Part shown: positions 1-5,653 of the stretch, piece after piece
Numbering within the stretch: position 1 is the first letter of the stretch
Layout: the number at the start of each line of letters is the position of its first letter
NCBI GenBank assembly: GCA_051873875.1
Contig: JBJEFI010000070.1
Span: 1-10,149 of the forward strand
Length of the DNA stretch: 10,149 bases
From: JBJEFI01 sp051873875
Lineage (GTDB): Bacteria > Bacillota > Bacilli > Bacillales > Bacillaceae_G
Reading direction: 5' to 3'
Notes under the pieces: generated by a model
What the model was told of the DNA's origin: nothing
Database searches by the model: none
Seen by the model: the letters and a program-made list of their open reading frames with translations, nothing else
Made by a program: the position numbers and the translations under genes

Positions 1-412
1 TTAATTTTTTATATGTGTGAAAATATGTTGCAAGGAAAAGAAGAAATAAAAGGATAACACCGACTATCCAAGTGACTGTAAATAAAGGTATAATGAAATC
101 GACATGATGAGGTGAATTAACTGAATCTGCTACTGTGGATATTGTTTCAGTTGTTGCTGGCATATTGTAAACGATATTTTTAGGTTCTTGTGAATTTTGT
201 TGAAAAGATGGTACGTAATTAAACATAGATAAAATACTGTTCATTTCTATTGGGATACACAACTTAAACAGTAAGATTCCCCACAATACATATTGAAGAT
301 GAACAGACAAATGCCGTTTTAATATAAATCGAAGTACCAAAATAAACATGACTATACATGTGATAACAAGATTTAATTGCACAAAATAATTGAATAGTTT
401 CTCTAATACCAT
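1..412 (-). CDS. BlaR1/MecR1-type M56 metallopeptidase, N-terminal part (gene runs off the left edge)
   Basis: 137 codons are visible from an ATG at 412-410, open to the window edge. A GAAAGGAGAG ribosome-binding site lies about 8 nt upstream. The N-terminus has a membrane segment at residues 8-31, then KRHLSVHLQYVLWGILLFK (32-50), which matches the M56/BlaR1 signature of a basic patch, L-S-x-x-x-Q-Y-x-L-W and a second membrane helix ending in CIP. An outside loop of about 50 residues follows, then a third helix at about 105-130. In this family the zinc protease domain follows helix 3, so the HExxH motif would lie outside the window. Family members sense beta-lactams or envelope stress and cleave a BlaI-type repressor. 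No blaI-like gene sits directly upstream, as it does in many bla operons, so the partner and the signal are unknown. Class call fairly sure; role inferred. Confidence 0.78.
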   Translation of the reverse strand, partial: MVLEKLFNYFVQLNLVITCIVMFILVLRFILKRHLSVHLQYVLWGILLFKLCIPIEMNSILSMFNYVPSFQQNSQEPKNIVYNMPATTETISTVADSVNSPHHVDFIIPLFTVTWIVGVILLFLLFLATYFHTYKKL

Positions 413-425
413 TCTCGCTTCTCTC
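413..425 (-). promoter_or_regulatory. Ribosome-binding site of the M56 gene
   Basis: Read on the minus strand, GAAAGGAGAG precedes the ATG at 412. The AGGAG core is about 8 nt from the start codon, which supports this start over internal methionines. Confidence 0.7.
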
Positions 426-469
426 CTTTCTTATTATAGTTCTTTTTTATACATGTTTTCCTCACTCCA

Positions 470-485
470 TTCTATTCAAATAGAA
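470..485. promoter_or_regulatory. Palindrome 1 (candidate operator) downstream of the M56 promoter
   Basis: TTCTATTCAAATAGAA is a perfect 7+2+7 dyad lying between the M56 -10 box and the start codon. It shares its left half and its AGAA end with the palindrome at 501-516, and the two starts are 31 bp apart, about three helical turns. This pattern suits a dimeric repressor binding two sites on one face of the DNA. It is not the TACA/TGTA dyad known for BlaI/MecI/CopY operators, so the binding protein is unknown. Confidence 0.5.
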
Positions 486-499
486 TCCTCTTACTCCCA

Positions 500-528
500 A
501 TTCTATTCGAGTAGAAAGATGTTGTAAA
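500..528 (-). promoter_or_regulatory. SigA-type promoter of the M56 gene overlapping palindrome 2
   Basis: On the minus strand, TTTACA (523-528) is followed by 17 nt and TAGAAT (500-505), close to the vegetative consensus. The -10 box lies inside the second dyad TTCTATTCGAGTAGAA (501-516; one mismatch in its 7-bp arms). A protein bound there would block RNA polymerase. Confidence 0.6.
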
Positions 529-608
529 CATTATTCATTCGTGTTTTTTCGACAAAAAAAGAACTGGAGATTCAGTTCTTTTTAAAGTAATTTTACTTTT
601 TTCTCTTC
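529..608. repeat. Direct repeat copy A (39 bp identical core, then imperfect)
   Basis: Positions 529-567 are identical to 1512-1550. Similarity then continues imperfectly to 608 (matching 1551-1590), ending in the shared tract TTTTTTCTCTTC. In both copies the block contains a terminator hairpin and a leftward reading frame ending EEKKxxLL-stop, so it looks like a duplicated gene 3' end plus terminator. Confidence 0.8.
556..583. terminator. Rho-independent terminator (bidirectional)
   Basis: AAAAAGAACTG (556-566) pairs with CAGTTCTTTTT (573-583) around a 6-nt loop. Because the arms begin with A-runs and end with T-runs, it can work on both strands. It is the first terminator downstream of the yjdI-yjdJ pair on the minus strand, and it separates that unit from the M56 promoter. 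Confidence 0.75.
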
Positions 609-674
609 TACGAGATTAAGGTACTGCCATTTCGTTTTCAATATGTATTGTGCATGCGGCGATAAATGAGGCAT
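582..674 (-). CDS. Doubtful 30-aa ORF, possibly a degraded gene end
   Basis: A leftward frame starts MPHLSPHAQYILKTKW and ends VEEKKVKLL-stop. Its last eight codons, EEKKVKLL, mirror EEKKHQLL at the end of the acetyltransferase at 1564-2136, because both lie in the direct repeat. No convincing ribosome-binding site precedes the ATG, and the frame is closed just upstream by TGA. It could be a leftover of a second acetyltransferase copy or a fortuitous ORF. The residues outside the repeat do not match any GNAT motif I can recognise. Confidence 0.25.
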   Translation of the reverse strand: MPHLSPHAQYILKTKWQYLNLVEEKKVKLL

Positions 675-719
675 TCACTAGTTAGCAATTAATGCTCAAC
701 TCAACTAACCATGGATTTA

Positions 720-992
720 TTACATTAACACATCAGCGTATGATTCAAGGTTTTTTTCAAATTCAGCTTTAGCAAAAGGACATAGCGGCAATACTTTCAT
801 ATTATTTAAACGCGCATGTTCCACAAAAGTTTGAACCATTTTCTTTCCTAAACCTAGTCCGCGCGCTGCATTTGAAACTCCAGTATGATCAATAATATAG
901 AACTTTTCATTTGAATTAACAAATGTCATTTCTCCAAGTGTTTCATTTCCCTCTGTTACAACAACACGAGCCTTCTCAATGGTAATTTGCAT
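720..992 (-). CDS. YjdJ-like small GNAT acetyltransferase
   Basis: This 90-aa protein belongs to the short GNAT-fold family (Acetyltransf_CG type, E. coli YjdJ-like). Visible hallmarks are IIDHTGV at about 33-39, the acetyl-CoA loop ARGLGLGKKMV (43-53, R-G-x-G-x-G/A pattern) and the family C-terminal signature KVLPLCPFAKAEFEKN. The single Cys in LCPF is typical of the family. The substrate is not known. The ATG at 992 lies one base after the stop codon of the upstream ferredoxin-like gene, and its AGAGGA ribosome-binding site is inside that gene, so the two are almost surely translated together. The same pairing, yjdI next to yjdJ, occurs in E. coli, which strengthens both calls. Confidence 0.85.
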   Translation of the reverse strand: MQITIEKARVVVTEGNETLGEMTFVNSNEKFYIIDHTGVSNAARGLGLGKKMVQTFVEHARLNNMKVLPLCPFAKAEFEKNLESYADVLM

Positions 993-993
993 C

Positions 994-1236
994 TTATCGT
1001 TCCTCTTTTCGAATATATTTTAAAGCGCCAGCAGGGCAAGTTTCAATAATGCGAGCTACTTCATCAGCAACCTCAGCATCAGCGATTACCCAAGGTTTCC
1101 TCTTAGGATTAAATACCTCCTTGCTCCCCTTCACACATTTGCCCGCATGCTCACAACGTTCTGCCGAATAAAACACATCGATTTTTTCTCCGGTATATTT
1201 TCGGTAACCAGCTTCTAGTAGCTGTACTTCAGTCAT
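994..1236 (-). CDS. YjdI-like divergent 4Fe-4S mono-cluster protein
   Basis: This 80-aa protein resembles E. coli YjdI (Fer4_19 family). Shared features are GYRKYTGEKIDVFY near the N-terminus, CEHAGKC (C-x5-C), KRKPWVI and TCPAGALKYI near the C-terminus. Three cysteines and nearby acidic or His residues could hold one Fe-S cluster; a small electron carrier or redox sensor is the usual guess. An in-frame GTG at 1245 gives a slightly longer protein, but AAGAGGTGG lies 5-6 nt before the ATG at 1236, so I choose that start. It is followed after one base by the YjdJ-like gene. Confidence 0.86.
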   Translation of the reverse strand: MTEVQLLEAGYRKYTGEKIDVFYSAERCEHAGKCVKGSKEVFNPKRKPWVIADAEVADEVARIIETCPAGALKYIRKEER

Positions 1237-1277
1237 TCGAACCACCTCTTTATTATGAATTGTATATATATTCAGAT

Positions 1278-1305
1278 TTTATAATAAATTAAGAGGTATC
1301 ATCAA
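1278..1305 (-). promoter_or_regulatory. Candidate promoter of yjdI-yjdJ
   Basis: On the minus strand, TTGATG (1300-1305), a 16-nt spacer and TATAAA (1278-1283) lie about 40 nt before the yjdI-like start. The fit to the vegetative consensus is moderate, and AT-rich DNA produces such matches by chance. Confidence 0.4.
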
Positions 1306-1511
1306 CTATTCCGTCCAGCTTCCTTGTTGTTGAGACTTTATGAATTTAGTTATTGTCTCTTATAGACGTACTATACGCCGGGGGCTATGTTAATTCAAGA
1401 TTGGTCGAAAGTTTAAAATCCCCTTCAAGCAACTTTTACACCTTAGACTTATGGTGCTTGTCACTACCCGTATTTTAATTGTTTTTGTCGAATAAACAAG
1501 TAGATTGTATC

Positions 1512-1590
1512 CATTATTCATTCGTGTTTTTTCGACAAAAAAAGAACTGGTTATCCAGTCCCTTTAAAGTAATTGATGTTTTTTCTCTTC
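1512..1590. repeat. Direct repeat copy B (39 bp identical core)
   Basis: Positions 1512-1550 are identical to 529-567; 1551-1590 are an imperfect match to 568-608. This copy covers the terminator and the last codons of the acetyltransferase gene at 1564-2136. The two copies, 983 bp apart and in the same orientation, bracket the yjdI-yjdJ pair. Confidence 0.8.
1537..1561 (-). terminator. Terminator of the six-gene operon
   Basis: On the minus strand, GGACTGG, ATAA loop and CCAGTTC (1544-1561) form a 7-bp stem with one G-U pair, followed by seven T (1537-1543). It starts 2 nt after the stop codon of the last acetyltransferase gene. On the plus strand the G-U becomes an A-C mismatch, so it favours leftward termination. 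Confidence 0.75.
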
Positions 1591-2136
1591 CCATTCTTCA
1601 CGAAGAATTCCCATTCGAATAGAATCATAATATTCGCCATTATAATATCTACACTTTCGCATTCTTCCTTCTAATTGCATTCCTACTTTTTCTGCGCATT
1701 TCATCATCCTTGGATTTCCGGACCATGTGGTTATCCCAACTCGTTCAATTTCTAAATGTTGAAATAAATAGTCCGTCCATAAAGCTAATGCTTCAGTACC
1801 AAATCCACCACTCCAATGTTGCTGAGAAAAAATTGTTATTCCCATTTCAAGCCAACGAGTTGGCTCATATTCCCAATAAAAGCTAACCATTCCAATAATA
1901 GTGCCTTCTACTTCTATAATTGCCTTATGTGCTACTTTAGTTGATGCCATTTCTTTTTTTAATGCCTCACGATATTCTTCATATGTATATTCATATCGTG
2001 GAAAATAAGGACCATCATATTTTTTCCACTCACTATCACTTTCTTCTCCATATATAAGCTCGTATAAAAGAGGAATGTCTTTTTCTTCAACTGCTCTAAC
2101 TACTACTCGATTTCCATTTAATTTAAACCCTGGCAC
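1564..2136 (-). CDS. GNAT acetyltransferase, RimJ/RimL-like
   Basis: This 190-aa protein has the full RimJ/RimL-type GNAT layout. The N-terminal strand is NRVVVRAVEEKDIPLL (9-24), the central strands are IIGMVSFYW (80-88) and LEMGITIF (96-103), and the acetyl-CoA loop is QHWSGGFGTEA (106-116). WSGNPRMMKCAEKVGM (138-153) forms motif B, and the C-terminal RYYNGEYYDSIRMGILREEW is typical of this branch. Members acetylate protein N-termini, amino sugars or antibiotics; the substrate here cannot be told from sequence. The start is GTG at 2136, preceded by GGGGGAG about 5 nt away; the nearby ATG at 2150 is out of frame. It lies 15 nt after the previous GNAT gene and is the last gene of the operon. 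Confidence 0.85.
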   Translation of the reverse strand: MPGFKLNGNRVVVRAVEEKDIPLLYELIYGEESDSEWKKYDGPYFPRYEYTYEEYREALKKEMASTKVAHKAIIEVEGTIIGMVSFYWEYEPTRWLEMGITIFSQQHWSGGFGTEALALWTDYLFQHLEIERVGITTWSGNPRMMKCAEKVGMQLEGRMRKCRYYNGEYYDSIRMGILREEWEEKKHQLL

Positions 2137-2151
2137 AACTTCTCCCCCATA

Positions 2152-2637
2152 TCACTTTCTTTTCATTTCGTAAATCCCTTGTTTTGCATCAAACCGCTCA
2201 ACAATCTCTGATAATGTAAATCCAATTCGTTCTAATAGGTTGCGAGAGGGTACATTTGCCATTTGTGTCTCTGCAACTATACTCTCTAACCGTAATACGT
2301 CAAATGCATATGTACAAACTTCTTGTATTACCTCCGTTGCTAACCCCACTCCCCACCACTGTGGCAGAAATTGATAAGATACTTCTGTTGAACTGCCATC
2401 ATGATGTGTATCTAAGGAAACGACGCCAATAAACTGGTTATTGCGTGTTTCCGTTACAATCCAATATTTTTCTTGATTAGATGGAAAGAGCATATTCGAA
2501 ACAATTTCTTTTATTTGTTCCTCTGTTCTTATTCCACCTAAATAAGCTCTCACTTTTTCATTTGTGTATAATTGCCTTATATTTTCATAGTCTAGTTGCT
2601 CAACTTCTTTTAAAATACATCGTTTTGTTTCAATCAT
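2152..2637 (-). CDS. GNAT acetyltransferase, RimJ/RimL-like
   Basis: This 161-aa protein starts CILKEVEQLDYENIRQLY, continues with YWIVTETRNNQFIGVVSL (58-75), has VSYQFLPQWWGVGLATEV (86-103) as the acetyl-CoA binding strand and loop, and NVPSRNLLERIGF (128-140) as motif B. This is the Acetyltransf_3 pattern. It differs clearly from the neighbouring GNAT at 1564-2136, so the pair is not a recent tandem duplication. The ATG at 2637 has AAGGGACGG upstream, about 8-10 nt away, a weaker site than elsewhere in the operon. It is separated by 25 nt from the AAC(6')-like gene and by 15 nt from the next one. The substrate is unknown. Confidence 0.85.
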   Translation of the reverse strand: MIETKRCILKEVEQLDYENIRQLYTNEKVRAYLGGIRTEEQIKEIVSNMLFPSNQEKYWIVTETRNNQFIGVVSLDTHHDGSSTEVSYQFLPQWWGVGLATEVIQEVCTYAFDVLRLESIVAETQMANVPSRNLLERIGFTLSEIVERFDAKQGIYEMKRK

Positions 2638-2662
2638 TTCATTGCCGTCCCTTGTTACTACC

Positions 2663-3175
2663 TTATCTTTTATATTCCATTAACCAATACTCTTTATTCA
2701 TTCTTCTCTTTTTTACAAAACAACACTTTTCATAGCAACGTATTGCTCTTTTATTTGTACTATGTGGGTCCATAACAAAAATAGCACTGTCATACTTATC
2801 TATTAAATAAGTAATTAGCACTTTTATCATCTTCATTCCAATACCTTTATTGATGAATCTCGTTTCCCCTATGAATTGATCCATCCCGATTACATTCTCA
2901 GTTTCTTTATAGCCATATTCCTTTTTCGTAGCTAAATCTAATAAATAATATTGGATATATCCAATCGGCATGTTTTCATATTCAACAATACAAGGCTTTA
3001 CATAATAATTACCCCGAACTCTTGGTTCATATTTTTCAATGACGTTTGCTAAATGATGTGGATATTGTTCACCATCATAAAATTTTGCCACTTCTCTATT
3101 ATTAAGCCATATTGTTAATCGTTCGTAATCTGTTTCATTCATCTTCCGAATAAATATGTTACCTTCTTTAATCAC
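2663..3175 (-). CDS. AAC(6')-like aminoglycoside N-acetyltransferase family protein
   Basis: This 170-aa GNAT resembles the AAC(6')-Ib/AacA4 branch. Key stretches are YYVKPCIVEYENMPIGYIQYY (58-77), VIGMDQFIGE (95-104), KGIGMKMIKVLITYLI (110-125) and VMDPHSTNKRAIRCYEKCCF (134-153). The Asp in GMDQ aligns with the conserved acidic residue of GIDQ in AAC(6')-Ib, and DPxxxNxRAIRCYEKxGF is the branch signature; here the usual Gly before Phe is Cys. Such enzymes acetylate the 6'-amine of aminoglycosides in the cytoplasm, but many chromosomal homologues have other or unknown substrates. The start is GTG at 3175, directly after the TGA of the DUF2785 gene with no gap, with AGTAGGAG 6 nt upstream; coupled translation is likely. 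Confidence 0.8.
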   Translation of the reverse strand: MIKEGNIFIRKMNETDYERLTIWLNNREVAKFYDGEQYPHHLANVIEKYEPRVRGNYYVKPCIVEYENMPIGYIQYYLLDLATKKEYGYKETENVIGMDQFIGETRFINKGIGMKMIKVLITYLIDKYDSAIFVMDPHSTNKRAIRCYEKCCFVKKRRMNKEYWLMEYKR

Positions 3176-4024
3176 TCAATCTCCTACTCTGCCGTATAAT
3201 CGATTATGCCAATCCTTTAAGACAGCCATAATAAGGTTTCTAGTATCTACATGTGTATTTTTAAATGCTAATCTGAAATATAGCGTTTTTAAGAAATTCA
3301 GCACATTGGTTCTTTTTCGATAATAAACGAGATGCTCTTCTTCCTCATAGATTCGCTCTAAGTGATTGGATAAACTTAAGATCCAATCTTTTAAGACGTC
3401 TTCTTCCACTTCTTTTTCAATTAATGCCTCTATGATGAATAATAAGCGTTCATCTTCATCATCAATGTAGACTCTCTCTTTACATATACACACAGCAATT
3501 GTTTCCAAAATAGCTGGTACTAACTCTTTGTTAAAAGATGGATGTTCAACGCATACTGCTATTAAATCTGAACCATGAGCAATACTATGCGCCCATCCTT
3601 TTTCATTTACATATCCCCGTGTATCTTTCTCTTGTTGTAAATAATAGATACTTTTTTCGATACTTTGCTCTACTTGCCCTTTAGACAAAAATAACTTTTG
3701 TTTATCCTTCTCTAAAACAAGCGCAATTACTAACGAAGAAAAAGAACGTGTAAAAACAGAATCACTTTCCGCTTCTCCAATGTTGAAAAATAAGTGATTC
3801 TTATCCAAACACGTTAGTAAAATATGTTCTAATTGCTGAGAATTAAGAAAATCTCCAGCAATTAACTTATAAAACGTAGTATAAATGAGGTGATCTCTTA
3901 ATTCAGAATCAAGTGTCCCGATAGTCTCTAACATTTGCTCTATTAATAACGAGAGATTCATCGACTTTACTTCTTCTATATTTTTAAAATCTATGTTTTG
4001 TAACGTAGCTTTTAATGTTTCCAT
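3176..4024 (-). CDS. DUF2785 family protein
   Basis: This 282-aa predicted cytoplasmic, mostly alpha-helical protein has no signal peptide. It shows what I recall as DUF2785 signatures: VFTRSFSSLVIALVL (90-104), then YLQQEKDTRGYVNEKGWAH (128-146) and SIAHGSDLIAVCVEHP (147-162). The conserved R-S-F-S, E-x-D-x-R-G, G-W-A-H and A-H-x-x-D positions could form a polar pocket, but no function is established as far as I know. The ATG at 4024 is preceded by GGGGGGACGAA, a strong Shine-Dalgarno. It sits 23 nt after the HD-domain gene and abuts the AAC(6')-like gene. Its constant position inside a modification operon is a hint, not proof, of a shared role. Confidence 0.8.
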   Translation of the reverse strand: METLKATLQNIDFKNIEEVKSMNLSLLIEQMLETIGTLDSELRDHLIYTTFYKLIAGDFLNSQQLEHILLTCLDKNHLFFNIGEAESDSVFTRSFSSLVIALVLEKDKQKLFLSKGQVEQSIEKSIYYLQQEKDTRGYVNEKGWAHSIAHGSDLIAVCVEHPSFNKELVPAILETIAVCICKERVYIDDEDERLLFIIEALIEKEVEEDVLKDWILSLSNHLERIYEEEEHLVYYRKRTNVLNFLKTLYFRLAFKNTHVDTRNLIMAVLKDWHNRLYGRVGD

Positions 4025-4047
4025 TTCGTCCCCCCATTAATAAATCA

Positions 4048-5025
4048 TTACTCTAAAAATTTAATATACGTGCCTTCATTATATCTATTTTTTGCCTTTT
4101 CATTCATTTCTCTAGCTTTCGATGATAATGTAGAAAGGGCAGCTAATTGATTATCATACACAATGGTAGGATCAATTAAGCGAACTTTGTGCTTAAGCGA
4201 GATATCATAATCCTCTTTGTTTTCTTCTAGCTTTATAGTTGGATGTAATCGACTTAATAAAACTTGAATGTGTTCGTCAGTCGAATTATTTAGGATATTC
4301 GTTACCTTATCGTCTGTTCCTAAAAGAGTATCAATTGTCATTATCTCTTTCTCGATTGCCAATTTAATAATTTCTGCTAACAAACCATTGCTATAAATAT
4401 TTAATGGGTCCATAAAATAATCAATGACTTCTTTATAGTACGTCTCTGTAAACCATTCGCCACTTGCAATGTTATTGATGCATATTTGGTTATCCTTCAC
4501 AACAAGGCTATCCAAAAATGATTGTACTTCTTCCAATGAAATTTGGTCGTATGCATATAAGTCTCGCAATGTATAATCAATTCTATCTGCACACAAACGT
4601 GGCAATGGTTGTTCTAACAATGTCCACTTATCTAAATCAGCTAATATAGAATGACGATTATATCCATATTTCCCCAAAATGGTTGGAATCATTGAGTTTT
4701 CAATAATTTGTTCATATATTTCCTCATGATAATCTTCTTTTTCGTTTTGTAATACAAAATCAACGACATGAGAAAAGGCTGTATGAGAAATATCATGCAG
4801 CAATCCGGCAATTTGCTCTTCAACAGATCCTCCTAATTTACGAATTAATAACATAACACCAACAGAATGATCGTACCTTGTTAAATTCCATTTTGGATTA
4901 ACTAAATAACAAGCGCCTCCTTGGTGAATATTCTTTAACCTTTGAACGGCATCACTTTGAATTAGTTCTTCAAGTACACCTTCAATTATAAAATCTCCAT
5001 AAATCGAATCTCGTATTTCTATCAA
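4048..5025 (-). CDS. HD-domain phosphohydrolase (COG1078/dGTPase-like)
   Basis: This 325-aa protein has a complete HD metal site. RYDHS is at 50-54 (H53), LLHDISHTAFSH at 75-86 (H77-D78, with H81 and H86), and ADRIDYTLRD at 146-155 carries the distal Asp 147. The order and spacing fit the SAMHD1/YwfO-like family, which hydrolyses (deoxy)nucleoside triphosphates; it is shorter than YwfO-type proteins, and the C-terminal part after about residue 170 is less conserved. No second domain is visible. The start is TTG at 5025, with GTGAGGGAAA upstream; no internal Met lies before the HD motif. TTGA overlaps the bstA stop codon by 4 nt, so translation is coupled. Substrate inferred only from the family. 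Confidence 0.82.
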   Translation of the reverse strand: MIEIRDSIYGDFIIEGVLEELIQSDAVQRLKNIHQGGACYLVNPKWNLTRYDHSVGVMLLIRKLGGSVEEQIAGLLHDISHTAFSHVVDFVLQNEKEDYHEEIYEQIIENSMIPTILGKYGYNRHSILADLDKWTLLEQPLPRLCADRIDYTLRDLYAYDQISLEEVQSFLDSLVVKDNQICINNIASGEWFTETYYKEVIDYFMDPLNIYSNGLLAEIIKLAIEKEIMTIDTLLGTDDKVTNILNNSTDEHIQVLLSRLHPTIKLEENKEDYDISLKHKVRLIDPTIVYDNQLAALSTLSSKAREMNEKAKNRYNEGTYIKFLE

Positions 5026-5552
5026 TTTCCCTCACTACTTTCTACAAGTTTGATATGTCCTAGATGATGATTTCCGTGCCAAACATACAATGCAAGTAAT
5101 GTATATAACGAAATAGACACTTTCATTTCAGGATGGTAAAATGTTTTTTTGAAATCTTCTTTGCTCATTGATTGGAGTAATCTCGTCCAGCGATGATGCA
5201 AGCCAGTAAGAATTTGCATAGAAGAAGTAACGTCTCCTTCTACATCTGCTAAGTTTGCCCACTCTCCTTCAAAATATGGTTTAATCGTTGGATTTTCCTC
5301 TGTTAATGCTAGCTTACAACGGATAAAGGCATTCATGTGACTATCAGCAAGGTGATGAACCACTTGCTTTACTGTCCAACCATTTTCTCGATATGGCGTA
5401 TCATATTCTTGTTCTGTCATATTCACTAAAACTTTTTGTAATCGTTCAGGTAGTGATGCAATTTCTTTTATCCACCCTTGAATATTTTCTTCCACAAATG
5501 TAGTTGGTACTACAAACTTTCCAATTGGATATTGTTTACTTACCTCGCTCAT
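5022..5552 (-). CDS. bstA: Bacillithiol S-transferase BstA (YfiT), DinB superfamily
   Basis: This 176-aa protein closely resembles B. subtilis YfiT/BstA as I remember it: QYPIGKF at the N-terminus, DTPYRENGWTVKQVVHHLAD (51-70), SHMNAFIRCKLALTEENP (71-88), HHRWTRLL (119-126), FYHPEM (138-143) and LYVWHGNHHLGHI (155-167). His67, His159 and His163 are the likely metal ligands of the DinB-fold triad. BstA-type enzymes add bacillithiol to electrophiles, which is part of detoxification in Firmicutes. The ATG at 5552 has AAGGGGGA 7 nt upstream. It is the first gene of the leftward operon, and its stop codon overlaps the TTG start of the HD gene. Family call strong; bacillithiol use inferred from the orthologue. 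Confidence 0.88.
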   Translation of the reverse strand: MSEVSKQYPIGKFVVPTTFVEENIQGWIKEIASLPERLQKVLVNMTEQEYDTPYRENGWTVKQVVHHLADSHMNAFIRCKLALTEENPTIKPYFEGEWANLADVEGDVTSSMQILTGLHHRWTRLLQSMSKEDFKKTFYHPEMKVSISLYTLLALYVWHGNHHLGHIKLVESSEGN

Positions 5553-5619
5553 CTTATAATCCCCCTTGAAAAATATTATCCCGTTCTAACTGACACTAAG
5601 ACCCGATTGGTTCAACTAA
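5553..5619 (-). promoter_or_regulatory. Region that must hold the bstA operon promoter
   Basis: Only this short stretch separates bstA from the hairpin at 5620-5653. GATAATATT (5572-5580 region, minus strand) is a plausible -10, but no good -35 stands 16-18 nt before it. The promoter may lie upstream of, or inside, the hairpin repeat, or read-through from the methyltransferase may occur. Confidence 0.3.
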
Positions 5620-5653
5620 CCATCAGTGGGGATGAATACTCCCCCACTGATGG
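5620..5653. repeat. Strong 12-bp hairpin, likely dispersed repeat and/or terminator
   Basis: CCATCAGTGGGG (5620-5631) and CCCCACTGATGG (5642-5653) are perfectly complementary around a 10-nt loop. It begins 10 nt after the methyltransferase stop codon. There is no T-run behind it on either strand, so it is not a textbook terminator. A smaller alternative hairpin, TGGTT (5608-5612) with AACCA (5618-5622), would compete for the arm at 5620-5622. From memory, near-identical hairpin blocks recur between genes in B. cereus-group genomes (bcr-like repeats); this is not checked. Confidence 0.6.

Larger units (their letters stand above)
1246..1563. other. 318-bp spacer with promoter, inverted repeat and terminator
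   Basis: No credible gene. It holds the likely yjdI promoter (1278-1305), repeat copy B with a terminator (1512-1590), and an inverted pair TTTTTGTCGAA (1482-1492) / TTCGACAAAAA (1531-1541). The stretch 1320-1480 has higher GC in places (for example CGCCGGGGGC at 1377-1386) and contains GAGAC...GTCTC arms around 1333-1360. It could be a remnant of a former mobile or coding segment, but I recognise nothing specific. Confidence 0.5.

Noticed and set aside
1320..1480. Possible insertion-sequence remnant or riboswitch, because of local GC and GAGAC/GTCTC arms
   Set aside because: No transposase fragment, terminal inverted repeats, T-box or known riboswitch core could be recognised.
2481..2735. 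Plus-strand Leu/Phe-rich 84-aa frame
   Set aside because: It is the mirror of two acetyltransferase genes; its composition is typical of antisense AT-rich coding DNA.
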